From positions 1 to 43,382 of the forward strand of contig JAFVFH010000041.1 in NCBI GenBank assembly GCA_017475525.1: 43,382 bases of DNA, written 5' to 3'. The position numbers were made by a program, and so were the translations under genes. Below, one piece after another: positions 14,345 to 23,816 of this stretch. The notes under the pieces are model-generated. The model was not told the DNA's origin, did not search any database, and was given only the letters and a program-made list of their open reading frames with translations. Origin of the DNA: Alphaproteobacteria bacterium (GTDB lineage Bacteria; Pseudomonadota; Alphaproteobacteria; RF32; CAG-239). How positions within the stretch are numbered: position 1 is the first letter of the stretch; each line of letters opens with the position of its first letter.

Positions 14345-15607
14345 TCAGTAATTTTGTTTGAACCAACTGAAAATCTTTTTAAGCCCGCCGATGTTGCTGA
14401 GATTGATTGTATTTGCAGAAGATGGGGCAGGGTGATATTCTTTTCGATTGATTGCAAATAAGAACATACCGAGCGCAGTTGAGAATTTCGGATCATACAG
14501 ATATGTCGGGATGTTTGGAATGTTGCGCGGAATCCCGAGGCGGACTTGTTTGTTTAAAACAAGAGCGGCGACATCTCTGATTCCTGAAAGCGAACTGCAA
14601 CCACCGGTCAAGACAATGCGGTGATTTGAAACATCTTTAAGCCCTTGCTCTTCAAGCTTTTTCCCAACCATTTCAAAAATTTCTTCAACACGAGGCACGA
14701 TGATATTGATGAGGTCGGATTTCGGAACTTGTCTGATTGAATTGTCATCTTCTTCGCCGACAGGATAGACATCTATTGTTTGCAATTCATCTTGCGTAAT
14801 TAAAAATGCACAACCGTGTCTGATTTTTAAATCTTCAGCGTGAGCAAAAGAGGTTGTTAAACCCCAAGCAATATCGCTTGTGATGTTGTTACCGCCGACG
14901 GGGATTGTTGCAAAATAAACAGGAAAGCCGTTTTTGAAGGTTGTGATGCTCGTTGTACCGCCACCGATGTCTACGACGGTTGCGCCTATTTCTTTTTCAT
15001 CTTCAACCAAGCAAGAGAGTGCGGAGGCATAGCCTGAAAAAGTTCTTAAGGCAACCTCTAAATGCGCATTTTCAATGATATTCGAAAGGTTTTTATATAG
15101 CGATGACGGATAAAAGCCAAATAGCATATCAAGCCCCAATGTTTCGGCATATAGATTGCGGGGGTCTTTGACAATTTCTCTTTTATCAATCGTGTAGTTC
15201 ATCGGCACGCAATGAATAATTTCGCTCTCACTGCTTTTGACTTTTGAGGCGCTTTGTTGCAAAATTTTTGCAATGTCAGATTCCAAAATCGGTCTGTTTT
15301 TATGGAGCTGGATAACATGGTGGTTAATAAGGCTCTGTGTTTTATCACCGGAAATGTTTATAATCAGCTTTGAAATGCTTTCTTTTGCCTGCTGTTCGGC
15401 ATCTTCTACGGCGTTACAGATTGACAATGTAGCTTGATTGATATCGGTCACGATACCGTTTTTAATACCCTTTGAGGCATTGTAGCCATAACCAACAATT
15501 TCGATTTTTTTATCGCGGGAAGTGACATGCGCAATCAAACAACACACTTTAGAAGAACCTATATCTAAAGTTGCTAAAGTCGAATATTTAGCAAAAGAGT
15601 GATTCAC
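14345..15607 (-). CDS. ftsA: Cell division protein FtsA
   Basis: Actin-like membrane tether for FtsZ. 420 residues, with 'LDIGSSKVCCLIA' (phosphate 1), the FtsA-specific 1C/SHS2 insertion around residues 85-165, '[11 protein letters not shown]' (phosphate 2) and 'VLTGGCSSLSGI' (adenosine). The C-terminal 'IGGLKKIFSWFKQNY' is the amphipathic membrane-targeting helix. It lies 15 bp after ftsQ and about 90 bp before ftsZ. Confidence 0.96.
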   Translation of the reverse strand: MNHSFAKYSTLATLDIGSSKVCCLIAHVTSRDKKIEIVGYGYNASKGIKNGIVTDINQATLSICNAVEDAEQQAKESISKLIINISGDKTQSLINHHVIQLHKNRPILESDIAKILQQSASKVKSSESEIIHCVPMNYTIDKREIVKDPRNLYAETLGLDMLFGFYPSSLYKNLSNIIENAHLEVALRTFSGYASALSCLVEDEKEIGATVVDIGGGTTSITTFKNGFPVYFATIPVGGNNITSDIAWGLTTSFAHAEDLKIRHGCAFLITQDELQTIDVYPVGEEDDNSIRQVPKSDLINIIVPRVEEIFEMVGKKLEEQGLKDVSNHRIVLTGGCSSLSGIRDVAALVLNKQVRLGIPRNIPNIPTYLYDPKFSTALGMFLFAINRKEYHPAPSSANTINLSNIGGLKKIFSWFKQNY

Positions 15608-15622
15608 GTTAATTCCTTTTTT

Positions 15623-16450
15623 TTATTTATCTGCAATAGTGTAAGTTACTTTATCTGCATATCTTAAATCGATGAAAGTTAATTTACGCTTAAAAATACC
15701 ATGCTTGTTGTTAATTTTTATCAACTTTTGCCATGCTTGTGCAAAATTTTCTTCCGGCATTTTAACTGTGATACCTTTTTCTAAATCATCGAAAATCAGA
15801 TCCCATCTGCCGGAAGGGTGAAATACGGCGGCCTTGATACGGGAAAATAGTTCGGGGGTGGAAGATGTTGTTTTTATCAGTTCGAATAAATTTTGAGGGG
15901 CTCCTTTGCCGACAATAATCAAAAAGGGCCTGTTCGGTACATATTCGGTATAGATGACATTACCGTATATGTCGACAGGATAAAATTTTCCTTGTTGCTG
16001 ATAGAGGGCAATGATATTTTTTTCCTTTAATGAAATTTGCAAGATGTTCGGAAAATACAGACGTTTGAGCTCCGCTTTTTCAACCCATGGCAGATTTTCT
16101 ATTTCTGTTTTCAGGTTTTTGAGGTCAACTTTCAAAATATTATCATTGCGGTTAAGCTTTATCTTTTGATGGAGTGCTTCAAGTGTTGTTTTGTCGCGAC
16201 CTTGGACAATAATGTCTTGGATGCCAAAACCGTGCGCTGACGTGTATTCAAACAATTGCTCTTTGAATTGCTCAATTTGTTTTGCTATTAGGCTATCTCT
16301 TATGGTAATGCCGGTGGCGATAGAACAAGTGATGAACAGCAATAGAAAAATATTTGCCGTCAAATGTTTGAATGTTTCGTTTTCCGGTTCAAAACGATTT
16401 TGCGGTTTTAAGGATTGTTGGCGTTTGAAAAGCATTTTGTAGAATTTCAT
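15623..16450 (-). CDS. ftsQ: Cell division protein FtsQ
   Basis: Bitopic inner-membrane protein linking early and late divisome proteins. A basic cytoplasmic N-terminus of about 35 residues precedes one TM helix ('LTANIFLLLFITCSIATGITI'). A POTRA domain follows ('IQDIIVQGRDKTTLEALHQKI..LKVDLKNLKTEIENLPWVEKAELKRLYPN'-like pattern), then the FtsQ beta domain ('KNIIALYQQQGKFYPVDIYGNVI'). I place the start at 16450, where ATGA overlaps the murB stop by 4 bp. An in-frame ATG at 16480 would overlap murB by 34 bp and add ten residues. Confidence 0.92.
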   Translation of the reverse strand: MKFYKMLFKRQQSLKPQNRFEPENETFKHLTANIFLLLFITCSIATGITIRDSLIAKQIEQFKEQLFEYTSAHGFGIQDIIVQGRDKTTLEALHQKIKLNRNDNILKVDLKNLKTEIENLPWVEKAELKRLYFPNILQISLKEKNIIALYQQQGKFYPVDIYGNVIYTEYVPNRPFLIIVGKGAPQNLFELIKTTSSTPELFSRIKAAVFHPSGRWDLIFDDLEKGITVKMPEENFAQAWQKLIKINNKHGIFKRKLTFIDLRYADKVTYTIADK

Positions 16451-17352
16451 TTGTCTTGACCTATTTTTTGAATTTCCCACTCAAGAGCAATCCCTGTTTT
16501 GTTTTTGACTCTTTCAATAATTGCCTCGCCAAGTGTTTCGCAATCTTTTGCTGTTGCGTTGCCGGTATTAATCATAAAGTTGCAATGTTTCTCCGACATT
16601 TTTGCTCCGCCGACGGTTAAAGTGTCGCACTCAGATTCTTTGATAAGTTTCCACGCACTGTTGCCTACGGGGTTCTTAAATGTCGAACCGGCTGTTTTTT
16701 TATTCACCGGTTGATGGGCTTTTCGATAAACTTGGTGTTCAGTGAGGATGTGTTGAATTGTTGAGGCATCTGATTTTAAGGTTTTCAGGGTCAGCGAAAT
16801 GATAATCCAATCTTTAGGAAAATCCGCGTGGCGATATGAAAAATGGAAATCTTGGTTTGTTATTGTGTGTATATTTCCTTTCATGTCGACAGCATTCGCG
16901 GAAATCAAGACATCGCTTAAACAACGGCCGAAACAACCGGCATTTGTTTTGACAGTACCGCCGATTGTGCCCGGAATAGAACACAAAAATTCCAACCCTC
17001 CTAATTCGTTTGTGATGAGAAATTTTCTTAAAAGTGTGTTTTGAAGGCCGGCATAGCATGTGATGCTATTGTTGTTTTTAACAATTTGTTTAAAATAAGG
17101 GGAGGCGAGTTTAATGACAACGCCGCTTATTCCGCCATCGCGAACAAGTAAGTTTGAGCCACCGCCCAATACATAAACAGGAACTTCTTCCGGTTTAATT
17201 TTTAAAAAAGATATCAAGTCATTTAAATCTTTTGGGATAAACATTGCTTCGGCATTTCCGCCGACGCCGAGCCATGTATGTTTGCTCATCGGCTCTTCAT
17301 AGCAGATTTTGCCCGCAATGTTGTCAAAAAGATGTATGAGTGTTGATGCCAT
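16447..17352 (-). CDS. murB: UDP-N-acetylenolpyruvoylglucosamine reductase
   Basis: FAD-dependent reductase making UDP-MurNAc. About 301 residues. FAD-binding segment: 'KHTWLGVGGNAEAMFIPKD' and 'YVLGGGSNLLVRDGGISGVVI'. Then 'GGLEFLCSIPGTIGGTVKTNAGCFG', 'FSYRHADF', 'KTAGSTFKNPVGNSAWKLI' and 'HCNFMINTGNATAKD' with the catalytic region. It is a type IIb-like short form. The start at 17352 follows AAGGA by about 8 bp and leaves 1 bp after the ftsW stop; the ATG at 17382 lies inside ftsW and adds ten unlikely residues. Confidence 0.95.
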   Translation of the reverse strand: MASTLIHLFDNIAGKICYEEPMSKHTWLGVGGNAEAMFIPKDLNDLISFLKIKPEEVPVYVLGGGSNLLVRDGGISGVVIKLASPYFKQIVKNNNSITCYAGLQNTLLRKFLITNELGGLEFLCSIPGTIGGTVKTNAGCFGRCLSDVLISANAVDMKGNIHTITNQDFHFSYRHADFPKDWIIISLTLKTLKSDASTIQHILTEHQVYRKAHQPVNKKTAGSTFKNPVGNSAWKLIKESECDTLTVGGAKMSEKHCNFMINTGNATAKDCETLGEAIIERVKNKTGIALEWEIQKIGQDK

Positions 17353-17353
17353 C

Positions 17354-18481
17354 TTAAAAATCCTTGTCTTCAGCCGAAACATTACGCCTTGTCAGGGCTA
17401 GCAACATTCCCATGCTCAAGGCTGATGCAAAAATAGAAGAACCGCCATAAGAGATAAATGGTAATGTCATACCTTTTGTCGGAATAAGATACAGTGTTGA
17501 AGCCATGTTGATAATACCTTGTAAGCCGAAAGCCGCCGACAAACCTGCTGCGGCATAGATGATGAAAAGATTGTTGTCTTTTAAGGATAATCTCAGACCG
17601 CGCAATACGATAACGGCGAACAGGATAATCAAAAGCAGACAGAGCCATACGCCAAATTCTTCACCTGCAACGGCAAAAATGAAATCTGTATGCGCATCAG
17701 GTAAATGCAATTTGACGACACCTTCTCCGGGGCCACGACCGAGCAGGTTTCCGTTTTCAAAAGCTTCCATTGATTTTTTGACTTGATAACTCATTTCACC
17801 GCCGGAAAAAAGAAATTGTTGCACACGATCGTGAACGTGTCCGAGCGTGAAATAAGCGCCGATACCGCCCAAAATACCGATACAACCTAAAACCGTAATT
17901 AAAACAAGAGGAATGCCGGCTAAAAACAATTGAAACCCCCAAATACACGATACGAAGATGGTGCTTCCAAAGTCCGGCTGAGAAATCAAGATGGCGCATG
18001 TCACAAGAAATAAGCCGGCAGAAAGTAAGCCGCCAGGGAAATCTTCAAATTTTTTCGAGCCTTCTAAGAGCCATGCCGAAACAACAATGAAAGTCGGCTT
18101 AATAAATTCGGAGGGTTGCAAGGTCAAGCCGAAAATGCGAATCCAACGCGAGGCGCCTTTGGTCTGGTAGCCGGCAAAAAGGGTGAATATTGTTAAGATA
18201 AAAAAGGCAATATAGCCGAGAATCGCAAGACGTCTGATGTTTTTAAGGCGCATCATTGAAGTTGAAAACAAAATCAATAGGGCCGCAAAAATAAATACAA
18301 TTTGTTTTTTTATGAAATGATAGTCTGAAAAATTGTTGGTACGAGCCACAGCCGGACTTGCAGAGAAAACAAGAAATGCGCCGATAAAAATAATCAGCAG
18401 AATAAGAGCTAGGGTGAGTTTATCAACCGTCCACCACCAGTTTGCAATTCTTGAGCGACTTAATCTTGAAAATGTTGCCAT
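17354..18481 (-). CDS. ftsW: SEDS peptidoglycan polymerase FtsW
   Basis: Septal lipid II polymerase of the SEDS family, an inner-membrane protein with about ten TM helices. 375 residues. SEDS motifs: 'RWIRIFGLTLQPSEFIKPTFI', 'QPDFGSTIFV' with the catalytic-loop Asp, 'GRGPGEGVVKLHLPDAHTDFIFAVAGEEFG' and 'GMTLPFISYGGSS'. Adjacent to murB and mraY in the division cluster, it is FtsW rather than RodA, which is encoded separately at 35404. The start is preceded by GAGG. Confidence 0.95.
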   Translation of the reverse strand: MATFSRLSRSRIANWWWTVDKLTLALILLIIFIGAFLVFSASPAVARTNNFSDYHFIKKQIVFIFAALLILFSTSMMRLKNIRRLAILGYIAFFILTIFTLFAGYQTKGASRWIRIFGLTLQPSEFIKPTFIVVSAWLLEGSKKFEDFPGGLLSAGLFLVTCAILISQPDFGSTIFVSCIWGFQLFLAGIPLVLITVLGCIGILGGIGAYFTLGHVHDRVQQFLFSGGEMSYQVKKSMEAFENGNLLGRGPGEGVVKLHLPDAHTDFIFAVAGEEFGVWLCLLLIILFAVIVLRGLRLSLKDNNLFIIYAAAGLSAAFGLQGIINMASTLYLIPTKGMTLPFISYGGSSIFASALSMGMLLALTRRNVSAEDKDF

Positions 18482-18493
18482 ATAAGATATCCT

Positions 18494-19546
18494 CTAGAAT
18501 TTGATGAGTGATAAAAAGCCTAAAAATGCGGCAATGAAACCTGCAAGCCAGAAACGAAGGACGACCTTGCGTTCGGACCAACCGCATTGTTCAAAATGAT
18601 GATGAATCGGCGCCATTTTGAAAAATCTTTTGCCCGTGCGTCTGTAATAAAAAACTTGGATCATGACAGACACCGTTTCAGCCACAAAAACAAAGCCGAC
18701 AATGGCAAGTAATATCTCTTGTTTTAAGATAACGGCGACGGTTCCTAAAAGAGCGCCCAAACTCAATGAGCCCGTGTCGCCCATAAAGACTTTTGCTTTT
18801 GGGGCGTTGTAGTATAAAAAGCCGAGGCATGCGCCGACGATCGATGCGCAAACAACTGCGATTTCAGCGCTTCTTGGGATATAAGGAAAGGCAAAGTTAA
18901 GGGCAATCGGATTGCCGACAATATAGGCCATGACGGCAAAAAATGTGAAGCTCAAAATGAGCAAACCTGTTGCCAAGCCATCCAATCCATCACTTAAATT
19001 GACGCCGTTCGAGGTGCCTGAAATAACGACGACGGCAAACGGAATATAGAGCCAAGATAAATTGAAGATAAATCTGAAATACGGGATATATAAAATATTA
19101 TCGGAGGCATTTGGGGTAGCCGCAGTAATGATGGTTGCGACCATCACGGCTGTCATGAACTGGATAAACAATTTTGCTTTTGCTGTCAGGGCATTCGGGG
19201 TTTCTTTTGTAACTTTGATATAATCATCAATAAAACCGGTTAAACCGTAAATCAACAAAACGATGAGGCTCACCCAAACAAAGTGATAGGAGGTGTTGGC
19301 AAATAAGAGAACGGAAAAAACAGCCGAGCCCAAAATAAGCAAGCCGCCCATTGTCGGAGTGCCTTGTTTTGTTTTAAGATGCGACTGCGGACCATCTGTT
19401 CTGATGGGTTGTCCGTGGTGTTGATGTTTATGCAAAAGAGCAATGACAGGTTTTCCCAAAACAAGCACTAAGATAAGCGATGTGAAAAGTGCTAAAAAAG
19501 CTCTGATGATAACATTTGATTGAAATCCGAATGTGGAAAGTAACAT
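18494..19546 (-). CDS. mraY: Phospho-N-acetylmuramoyl-pentapeptide transferase
   Basis: Integral membrane enzyme forming lipid I from UDP-MurNAc-pentapeptide and undecaprenyl phosphate. 350 residues and about ten TM helices. Motifs: 'KQGTPTMGGLLIL', 'FIDDYIKVTKETPNALTAKAKLF' with the Asp-Asp pair, 'GVNLSDGLDGLATG', 'NAPKAKVFMGDTGSLSLGALLG' and 'MAPIHHHFEQCGW' with the triple-His loop. First gene of the cluster; AAGGACG precedes ATG. In most relatives murD would follow, but ftsW follows directly after 12 bp. Confidence 0.97.
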   Translation of the reverse strand: MLLSTFGFQSNVIIRAFLALFTSLILVLVLGKPVIALLHKHQHHGQPIRTDGPQSHLKTKQGTPTMGGLLILGSAVFSVLLFANTSYHFVWVSLIVLLIYGLTGFIDDYIKVTKETPNALTAKAKLFIQFMTAVMVATIITAATPNASDNILYIPYFRFIFNLSWLYIPFAVVVISGTSNGVNLSDGLDGLATGLLILSFTFFAVMAYIVGNPIALNFAFPYIPRSAEIAVVCASIVGACLGFLYYNAPKAKVFMGDTGSLSLGALLGTVAVILKQEILLAIVGFVFVAETVSVMIQVFYYRRTGKRFFKMAPIHHHFEQCGWSERKVVLRFWLAGFIAAFLGFLSLIKF

Positions 19547-19582
19547 TTTTTCGTCCTTATGAATTTAAATTAATTTTCAATC

Positions 19583-19588
19583 ATTATA
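19583..19588 (-). promoter_or_regulatory. Probable -10 box for the mraY operon
   Basis: A perfect TATAAT on the minus strand, 37 bp before the mraY start codon. The -35 at 17 bp is poor, so an activator may be needed or the box may be fortuitous. Confidence 0.45.
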
Positions 19589-19643
19589 AGAACGAAATAT
19601 TAAAATAAGTCTTAAAGCAAAAAAAAATTTAAGCAAAAAAAAC

Positions 19644-19673
19644 TTGACAAAATAGGAAAATTGCGGCTAATAT
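19644..19673 (+). promoter_or_regulatory. Promoter for lipoprotein gene at 19710
   Basis: TTGACA, 18 bp, TAATAT, divergent from the mraY promoter. Confidence 0.6.
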
Positions 19674-19709
19674 AAAAGCAATCGAGAAAATTATTAACCC
19701 CAAAATATT

Positions 19710-20309
19710 ATGAAAAAAATATTATTATTCATCATCGCATGCGTTGCGATGTTCGGTTGTGCCAAAGAAGAGCAACCTGATTCCTATCTCGTTGAAGGTG
19801 ACAAAGTCACTTTGACCTCACAAGGCAAAACTTCGACCGTATCGCTTGATTTCTTTTCCATGCATTACACTTCTAACCTTTTGTTTTATGAAGAGATTTC
19901 TTCACAAAACGGGGTAATGGTTGGAAAAAAGAGCTTTAGCGATCCGCACGAGGTTCGTGTTTCAGCTTACATGTATGAGGGGAACTTTGAAATTCGCCGC
20001 GTCGATTATTCGACTGCATACATTGTGTGGATTCTCACGCCATCCGGCGAAATGCAAGAGAAAAATCTGGATTTCTACTACACGGTTACTGAAGTCTACC
20101 ATGATGGTGAAAAGATCGCTTCACCGGATTATCGATTCAGCGCAGGAGATATGGTTTTGACGCCCCTTGAGCTCTCGAAAGAGAGGCCCGATGTTTATGA
20201 CCTGTGGGAATTTAAATTCCCGATAACAGTGTTTAACGGGCACACAGGTGAAACCATCAAAGAGTTCGAGCTGGTTTTACAAACAAAGCTCTTGTTTGAC
20301 TGGATTTGA
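19710..20309 (+). CDS. Putative lipoprotein of unknown function
   Basis: A 199-residue protein with a lipoprotein signal (lipobox 'VAMFGC', Cys17, followed by 'AKEEQPDS'). The mature part is predicted mostly beta strand and rich in Tyr, Phe and acidic residues. It ends 'ETIKEFELVLQTKLLFDWI'. I recognise no domain. The ATG lacks a Shine-Dalgarno sequence (CCCCAAAATATT upstream), like the small secreted protein gene at 30644 and unlike most genes here. It is a single-gene unit with its own promoter and terminator, between mraY and an LRR gene. Confidence 0.7.
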   Translation: MKKILLFIIACVAMFGCAKEEQPDSYLVEGDKVTLTSQGKTSTVSLDFFSMHYTSNLLFYEEISSQNGVMVGKKSFSDPHEVRVSAYMYEGNFEIRRVDYSTAYIVWILTPSGEMQEKNLDFYYTVTEVYHDGEKIASPDYRFSAGDMVLTPLELSKERPDVYDLWEFKFPITVFNGHTGETIKEFELVLQTKLLFDWI

Positions 20310-20319
20310 CCGGAAATGC

Positions 20320-20360
20320 AGAAAACTCAACCGATGAAATGGTTGAGTTTTTCTGTTTTT
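20320..20360. terminator. Intrinsic terminator between converging genes
   Basis: GAAAACTCAACC-GATGAAAT-GGTTGAGTTTTTC with a T-run on the plus side; the A/T-rich stem base also serves the converging LRR gene. Confidence 0.85.
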
Positions 20361-20378
20361 ACAGCCCGTGACTTAAAT

Positions 20379-21596
20379 TTACTTATACCTTAACTTAAAT
20401 GTATTTCCCGTTTTCTTGCTCAATTTTTCTGCTTCTTCAATGGTGTAGATACGCTTTTTTTCGTAGTTTCCTGTTAAGAAATCATCAAGCGAGTGATAAA
20501 ATCTGCCACCGACAATAAAGGGGGCGTTTTGTTTACTTGCAGATAGCATTTCTTCACACTGAGATTGATTTTCACAAGATTTTTTATTTGCAAACAAATC
20601 AAGCGTTGCATAATATTTGCCGCCGACTTCAAAGGATTTTCCTTGTGATGCGGCATCCAAAATATCTTGGCAGTTTTGCGCATTGTCACAAGCGGCGCCA
20701 TGTGTCATTAAATCCGCCGTTGCATAAAGTTTGTCATCGATTTGATAAAATCTGTTATCGTATTTGGTGTATTCCGTCACATTTGCCTTTGTCCCCTCAG
20801 CTTTTTGCTCACAACCGGCTTCAGCAAGACAATAAATGGTCAGCGGTGTTGTATTACCCCAAACGGTGTTATATTCTTGTCCGATGGCATAAAAAATATC
20901 TCCTATCATTTCTGGATTCCCCTCAATGACAAGTGATGTTAAATTCGGTGTATGCGCAAAAACAGCAGTTTCAATCGTCGTTACTGTAGCCGGCACAATA
21001 AGACTTGTTATGTGTGAGCCGTCAAAAGCGGCAAATTCGAGTGTTGTAACAGATGAAGGGATGGTCAGGCTCGAAAGATTTATTGTGTCCCAAAACAGAG
21101 CTCTTGGAATACTTGTTAATGAATTTGGAAGGTTGACCTCTGAAAGATTATGGCAAGAGGAAAAACTGTTTTCAATAGATGTCAGCGAATCCGGAAGAGA
21201 AATACTTGTCAAACCGCTATAAGCAAAAGCTTGAGATTTTATCTTTTCAACATCATTCATCCCATCAACGGTCGAGAGGTTTTTAGCCCCATCGAAGGCA
21301 GCTTTACCGATGGATGTAATACCATCTCCGACCGTGACACTTGTTATACCGGTACCCCATGGTGCGCTTGTTATATAATCATCTTCACCGATTTTTATTT
21401 GTTCAAAATCTCCCATTTCGCCGGTGCCGGTGATTGTCAATTTTCCGCTTTCATCCAAGGTCCAATTGCAATTATCGGCATATACATAAGGGTCTTCATC
21501 CGTACCTTCACCTGAACGTGTGCCGCAAGTGCCGGATGATGCCGCATGTGCATTAAAACTTAAAATCAACCCTAAAATTAAAACTGTTTTTTTCAT
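20379..21596 (-). CDS. Secreted BspA-type LRR protein with C-terminal TGNTF tag
   Basis: A 405-residue protein. Signal peptide 'MKKTVLILGLILSFNAHA'. An opening Cys-containing segment ('GTCGTRSGEGTDEDPYVYADNCNWTLDESGKLTITGTGEM') matches the start of the LRR protein at 1480. Residues about 70-255 are LRR_5 repeats ('NSLTSIPRALFWD', 'SVTTLEFAAFDG', 'TVTTIETAVFAH'). Residues about 275-375 hold three imperfect repeats of about 43 residues built on 'VGGKYYATLDLF.NKKSCENQSQCEEML' with paired Cys. The end is the shared tag: RIYTIEEA then LSKKTGNTFKLRYK. Probably exported to the surface and used for binding; the ligand is unknown. It is preceded by leader RNA family 2. Confidence 0.85.
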   Translation of the reverse strand: MKKTVLILGLILSFNAHAASSGTCGTRSGEGTDEDPYVYADNCNWTLDESGKLTITGTGEMGDFEQIKIGEDDYITSAPWGTGITSVTVGDGITSIGKAAFDGAKNLSTVDGMNDVEKIKSQAFAYSGLTSISLPDSLTSIENSFSSCHNLSEVNLPNSLTSIPRALFWDTINLSSLTIPSSVTTLEFAAFDGSHITSLIVPATVTTIETAVFAHTPNLTSLVIEGNPEMIGDIFYAIGQEYNTVWGNTTPLTIYCLAEAGCEQKAEGTKANVTEYTKYDNRFYQIDDKLYATADLMTHGAACDNAQNCQDILDAASQGKSFEVGGKYYATLDLFANKKSCENQSQCEEMLSASKQNAPFIVGGRFYHSLDDFLTGNYEKKRIYTIEEAEKLSKKTGNTFKLRYK

Positions 21597-21625
21597 AATT
21601 TTTCTCCTATTTGTTTAAGTCATAC

Positions 21626-21658
21626 AAAAAAAAATCCATCTTGAAAACTTCAAAACGG
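21626..21658 (-). terminator. Intrinsic terminator in the LRR gene leader
   Basis: TCCGTTTTGAA pairs with TTTCAAGATGGA (with G-U pairs), followed by about nine T on the minus strand. It precedes the ribosome binding site TAGGAGAAA. Confidence 0.7.
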
Positions 21659-21787
21659 AGGAGCTACTAAACTGTCAGGTTACAGTTCGTTTTATTCGCC
21701 GCAAAACTTGCGCTTATATCAACGACTCCTCTCTAAAAGGAGTTCAAACCTGATGTGTTTAGTAAACACCGCAACCATTTTGGTTAC
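21626..21787 (-). ncRNA. Structured leader RNA, family 2, copy 1
   Basis: About 160 nt between promoter and gene, homologous to 38297-38455. In transcript order: hairpin GTAACC-AAAAT-GGTTGC; outer stem TACTAAAC pairing with GTTTAGTA; next stem TCAGGTT with AACCTGA; inside them hairpins ACTCCT/AGGAGT and CGCAA/TTGCG, separated by the invariant TTGATATAAG; then GCGAATAA. After the outer stem, GCTCCTC can pair alternatively with GAGGAGT of the inner hairpin. An intrinsic terminator (21635-21658 plus a run of T) follows, then about 30 nt to the start codon. This is a riboswitch-like or attenuator layout; I recognise no known class. Confidence 0.72.
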
Positions 21788-21793
21788 AAGTTT

Positions 21794-21822
21794 ATTATGC
21801 TATAAATAAAATCAAATGTCAA
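21794..21822 (-). promoter_or_regulatory. Strong sigma70-type promoter for LRR gene leader
   Basis: TTGACA (21822-21817), 17 bp, CATAAT (21799-21794) on the minus strand. Predicted start near 21787, just before the first leader hairpin. Confidence 0.75.
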
Positions 21823-21825
21823 ACA

Positions 21826-21868
21826 AAAATGCCACCGAATTTTAAATTCAGCGGCATTTGTTTTTTTA
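21826..21868 (-). terminator. ftsH terminator
   Basis: AAATGCCGCTGAATTT pairs with AAATTCGGTGGCATTT (one G-U/mismatch position), followed by T-rich sequence; it lies 10 bp after the ftsH stop codon. Confidence 0.8.
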
Positions 21869-21877
21869 TCGGAAAAA

Positions 21878-23743
21878 TCAGATTTCAGGCACGGATGCTT
21901 CCGTCTTCTTCTCCGAGGCGACAGGTTTGTCCTTCGATTTATCTATCTTTTCGCCTTTTAAGACGGCATTGATTTCATCACCGGTTAAGGTTTCGTATTC
22001 CATCATTGCTTTAGCAAGCGTTTCCCAATCTTTCTTTTTCGTTTTTAAAATCTTCAAAGCTTCATTATGAGCATCCGTGACCAAACGTTTGATTTCAGAA
22101 TCAACCAAACGCGCCGTTTCTTCGCTCATATTTTGGTTTTGTGTGACACTGCGACCAAGAAAAACCTCGTTTGAATTATCGGCGTATTGAATCGGCCCCA
22201 ACAAATCGCTCATGCCCCATTCGGTCACCATAGAACGCGCCAAATTTGTTGCACCCGCAATGTCTGAGGATGCACCGGATGTGACGGCATCGTAGCCGAA
22301 TTTCAATTCTTCCGCTGCGCGACCGCCCATCAAAATCGTGAGCCTTGAAAGCATTTTGGCACGCGTATAGGAATATTGGTCTTTTTCAGGCAACTGCTGA
22401 ACCATACCGAGCGCTCTTCCTCTCGGAATAATCGTTGCTTTGTGGATGGGATCGGTCTCCTTTACATTCAGCGAACAAATAGCATGTCCTGCTTCATGGT
22501 ATGCCGTGAGCATTTTTTCTTTTTCATCCATCGCCATTGATTTACGCTCATTGCCCATCAAAACTTTGTCTTTGGCTTCGTCAAAATCTTGCGCCGTGAC
22601 CTTGCGTTTGTCTTTGCGCGCAGCAAGCAGCGCCGCTTCATTCACAAGATTTGCCAAGTCTGCGCCCGAAAAACCGGGTGTTCCTCTGGCAACAACAGCT
22701 AAATCAACATCTTTGGCTAAAGGAACTTTTTTAACATGGACCTTCAAAATTTCTTCACGGCCTTTGATGTCGGGATTACTGACAGCAACCTGTCTGTCAA
22801 AACGACCGGGTCTTAAAAGCGCCGGATCTAAAACATCAGGTCTGTTTGTTGCTGCAATTAAAATGACGTTTTCGTTTTCTTCAAAGCCATCCATTTCAAC
22901 AAGGAGTTGGTTCAATGTTTGCTCACGTTCGTCATTGCCGCCACCCAAACCTGCGCCTCTGTGACGACCGACAGCATCAATCTCATCAATAAAAAGCAGG
23001 CATGGGGCATTTTTCTTTGCTTGGGCAAACATATCCCTCACACGCGATGCGCCGACACCGACAAACATTTCAACAAAGTCTGAACCCGAAATTGAGAAAA
23101 ACGGCACATCAGCTTCACCAGCGACGGCTTTGGCAAGCAAAGTTTTGCCCGTTCCCGGAGGTCCGACGAGCAAAACGCCCTTCGGAATACGTCCGCCGAG
23201 CCTTGAAAACTTTTTCGGATCTTTTAAGAAATCAACAACTTCTTCAAGTTCTTGCTTCGATTCGTCCGCACCGGCAACATCTGCAAAAGTGACCCTTTTG
23301 GTGTTTTCTATCAATCTTGCGCGTGATTTTCCAAAACTCATGGCCTTGTTGTTGCCGGAATTTGCTTGGCGCATAAAGAAAATCCAAACACCGATAAGAA
23401 GCAACATAGGAAACCACGAAACAACAACGCCCCAAAATGTTGTTGAACTCGTATCAACAGGTTTGGCATTGACTTTGACCCCGTTTTTGCGCAAGGTTTC
23501 TACCATGGTGGGATCATATGGTGCATAGGTGTAAAAACTTGTGCCATCAATCATCTTGCCATAAACATCGGGACCGCTGAGCGTGACTTCGGAAATACGC
23601 TTGTTTTCAGCTTCGGTCATAAAATCGGAAAAGGCTAATTTCTCATTTGAAACCCGCTCGGTGTTCGCGCCGCTCAAGCTGATAAACAAAAACAAACCCA
23701 AAAAAATGAGCGCCCAAATTAAAAAATTTTTATTCGTTTTCAT
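21878..23743 (-). CDS. ftsH: ATP-dependent zinc metalloprotease FtsH
   Basis: Membrane-anchored AAA+ protease that degrades membrane and regulatory proteins as a hexamer. 621 residues. Two N-terminal TM helices flank a periplasmic domain (residues about 27-105). AAA domain: Walker A '[13 protein letters not shown]', Walker B '[11 protein letters not shown]', the pore 'FVGVGA' motif and second region of homology '[21 protein letters not shown]'. The zinc site is 'HEAGH' near residue 415, with a downstream Asp. Promoter TTGAGT-17-TATATA and AAGGAATTT precede the start. Confidence 0.97.
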   Translation of the reverse strand: MKTNKNFLIWALIFLGLFLFISLSGANTERVSNEKLAFSDFMTEAENKRISEVTLSGPDVYGKMIDGTSFYTYAPYDPTMVETLRKNGVKVNAKPVDTSSTTFWGVVVSWFPMLLLIGVWIFFMRQANSGNNKAMSFGKSRARLIENTKRVTFADVAGADESKQELEEVVDFLKDPKKFSRLGGRIPKGVLLVGPPGTGKTLLAKAVAGEADVPFFSISGSDFVEMFVGVGASRVRDMFAQAKKNAPCLLFIDEIDAVGRHRGAGLGGGNDEREQTLNQLLVEMDGFEENENVILIAATNRPDVLDPALLRPGRFDRQVAVSNPDIKGREEILKVHVKKVPLAKDVDLAVVARGTPGFSGADLANLVNEAALLAARKDKRKVTAQDFDEAKDKVLMGNERKSMAMDEKEKMLTAYHEAGHAICSLNVKETDPIHKATIIPRGRALGMVQQLPEKDQYSYTRAKMLSRLTILMGGRAAEELKFGYDAVTSGASSDIAGATNLARSMVTEWGMSDLLGPIQYADNSNEVFLGRSVTQNQNMSEETARLVDSEIKRLVTDAHNEALKILKTKKKDWETLAKAMMEYETLTGDEINAVLKGEKIDKSKDKPVASEKKTEASVPEI

Positions 23744-23774
23744 GAAATAAATTCCTTTTCTTTAATCTCATTAC

Positions 23775-23803
23775 TATATAGAAATCTTAAAATCAAAACT
23801 CAA
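23775..23803 (-). promoter_or_regulatory. ftsH promoter
   Basis: TTGAGT (23803-23798), 17 bp, TATATA (23780-23775) on the minus strand, about 30 bp before the ftsH start codon. Confidence 0.6.
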
Positions 23804-23816
23804 GGGTGTTGGCTTT

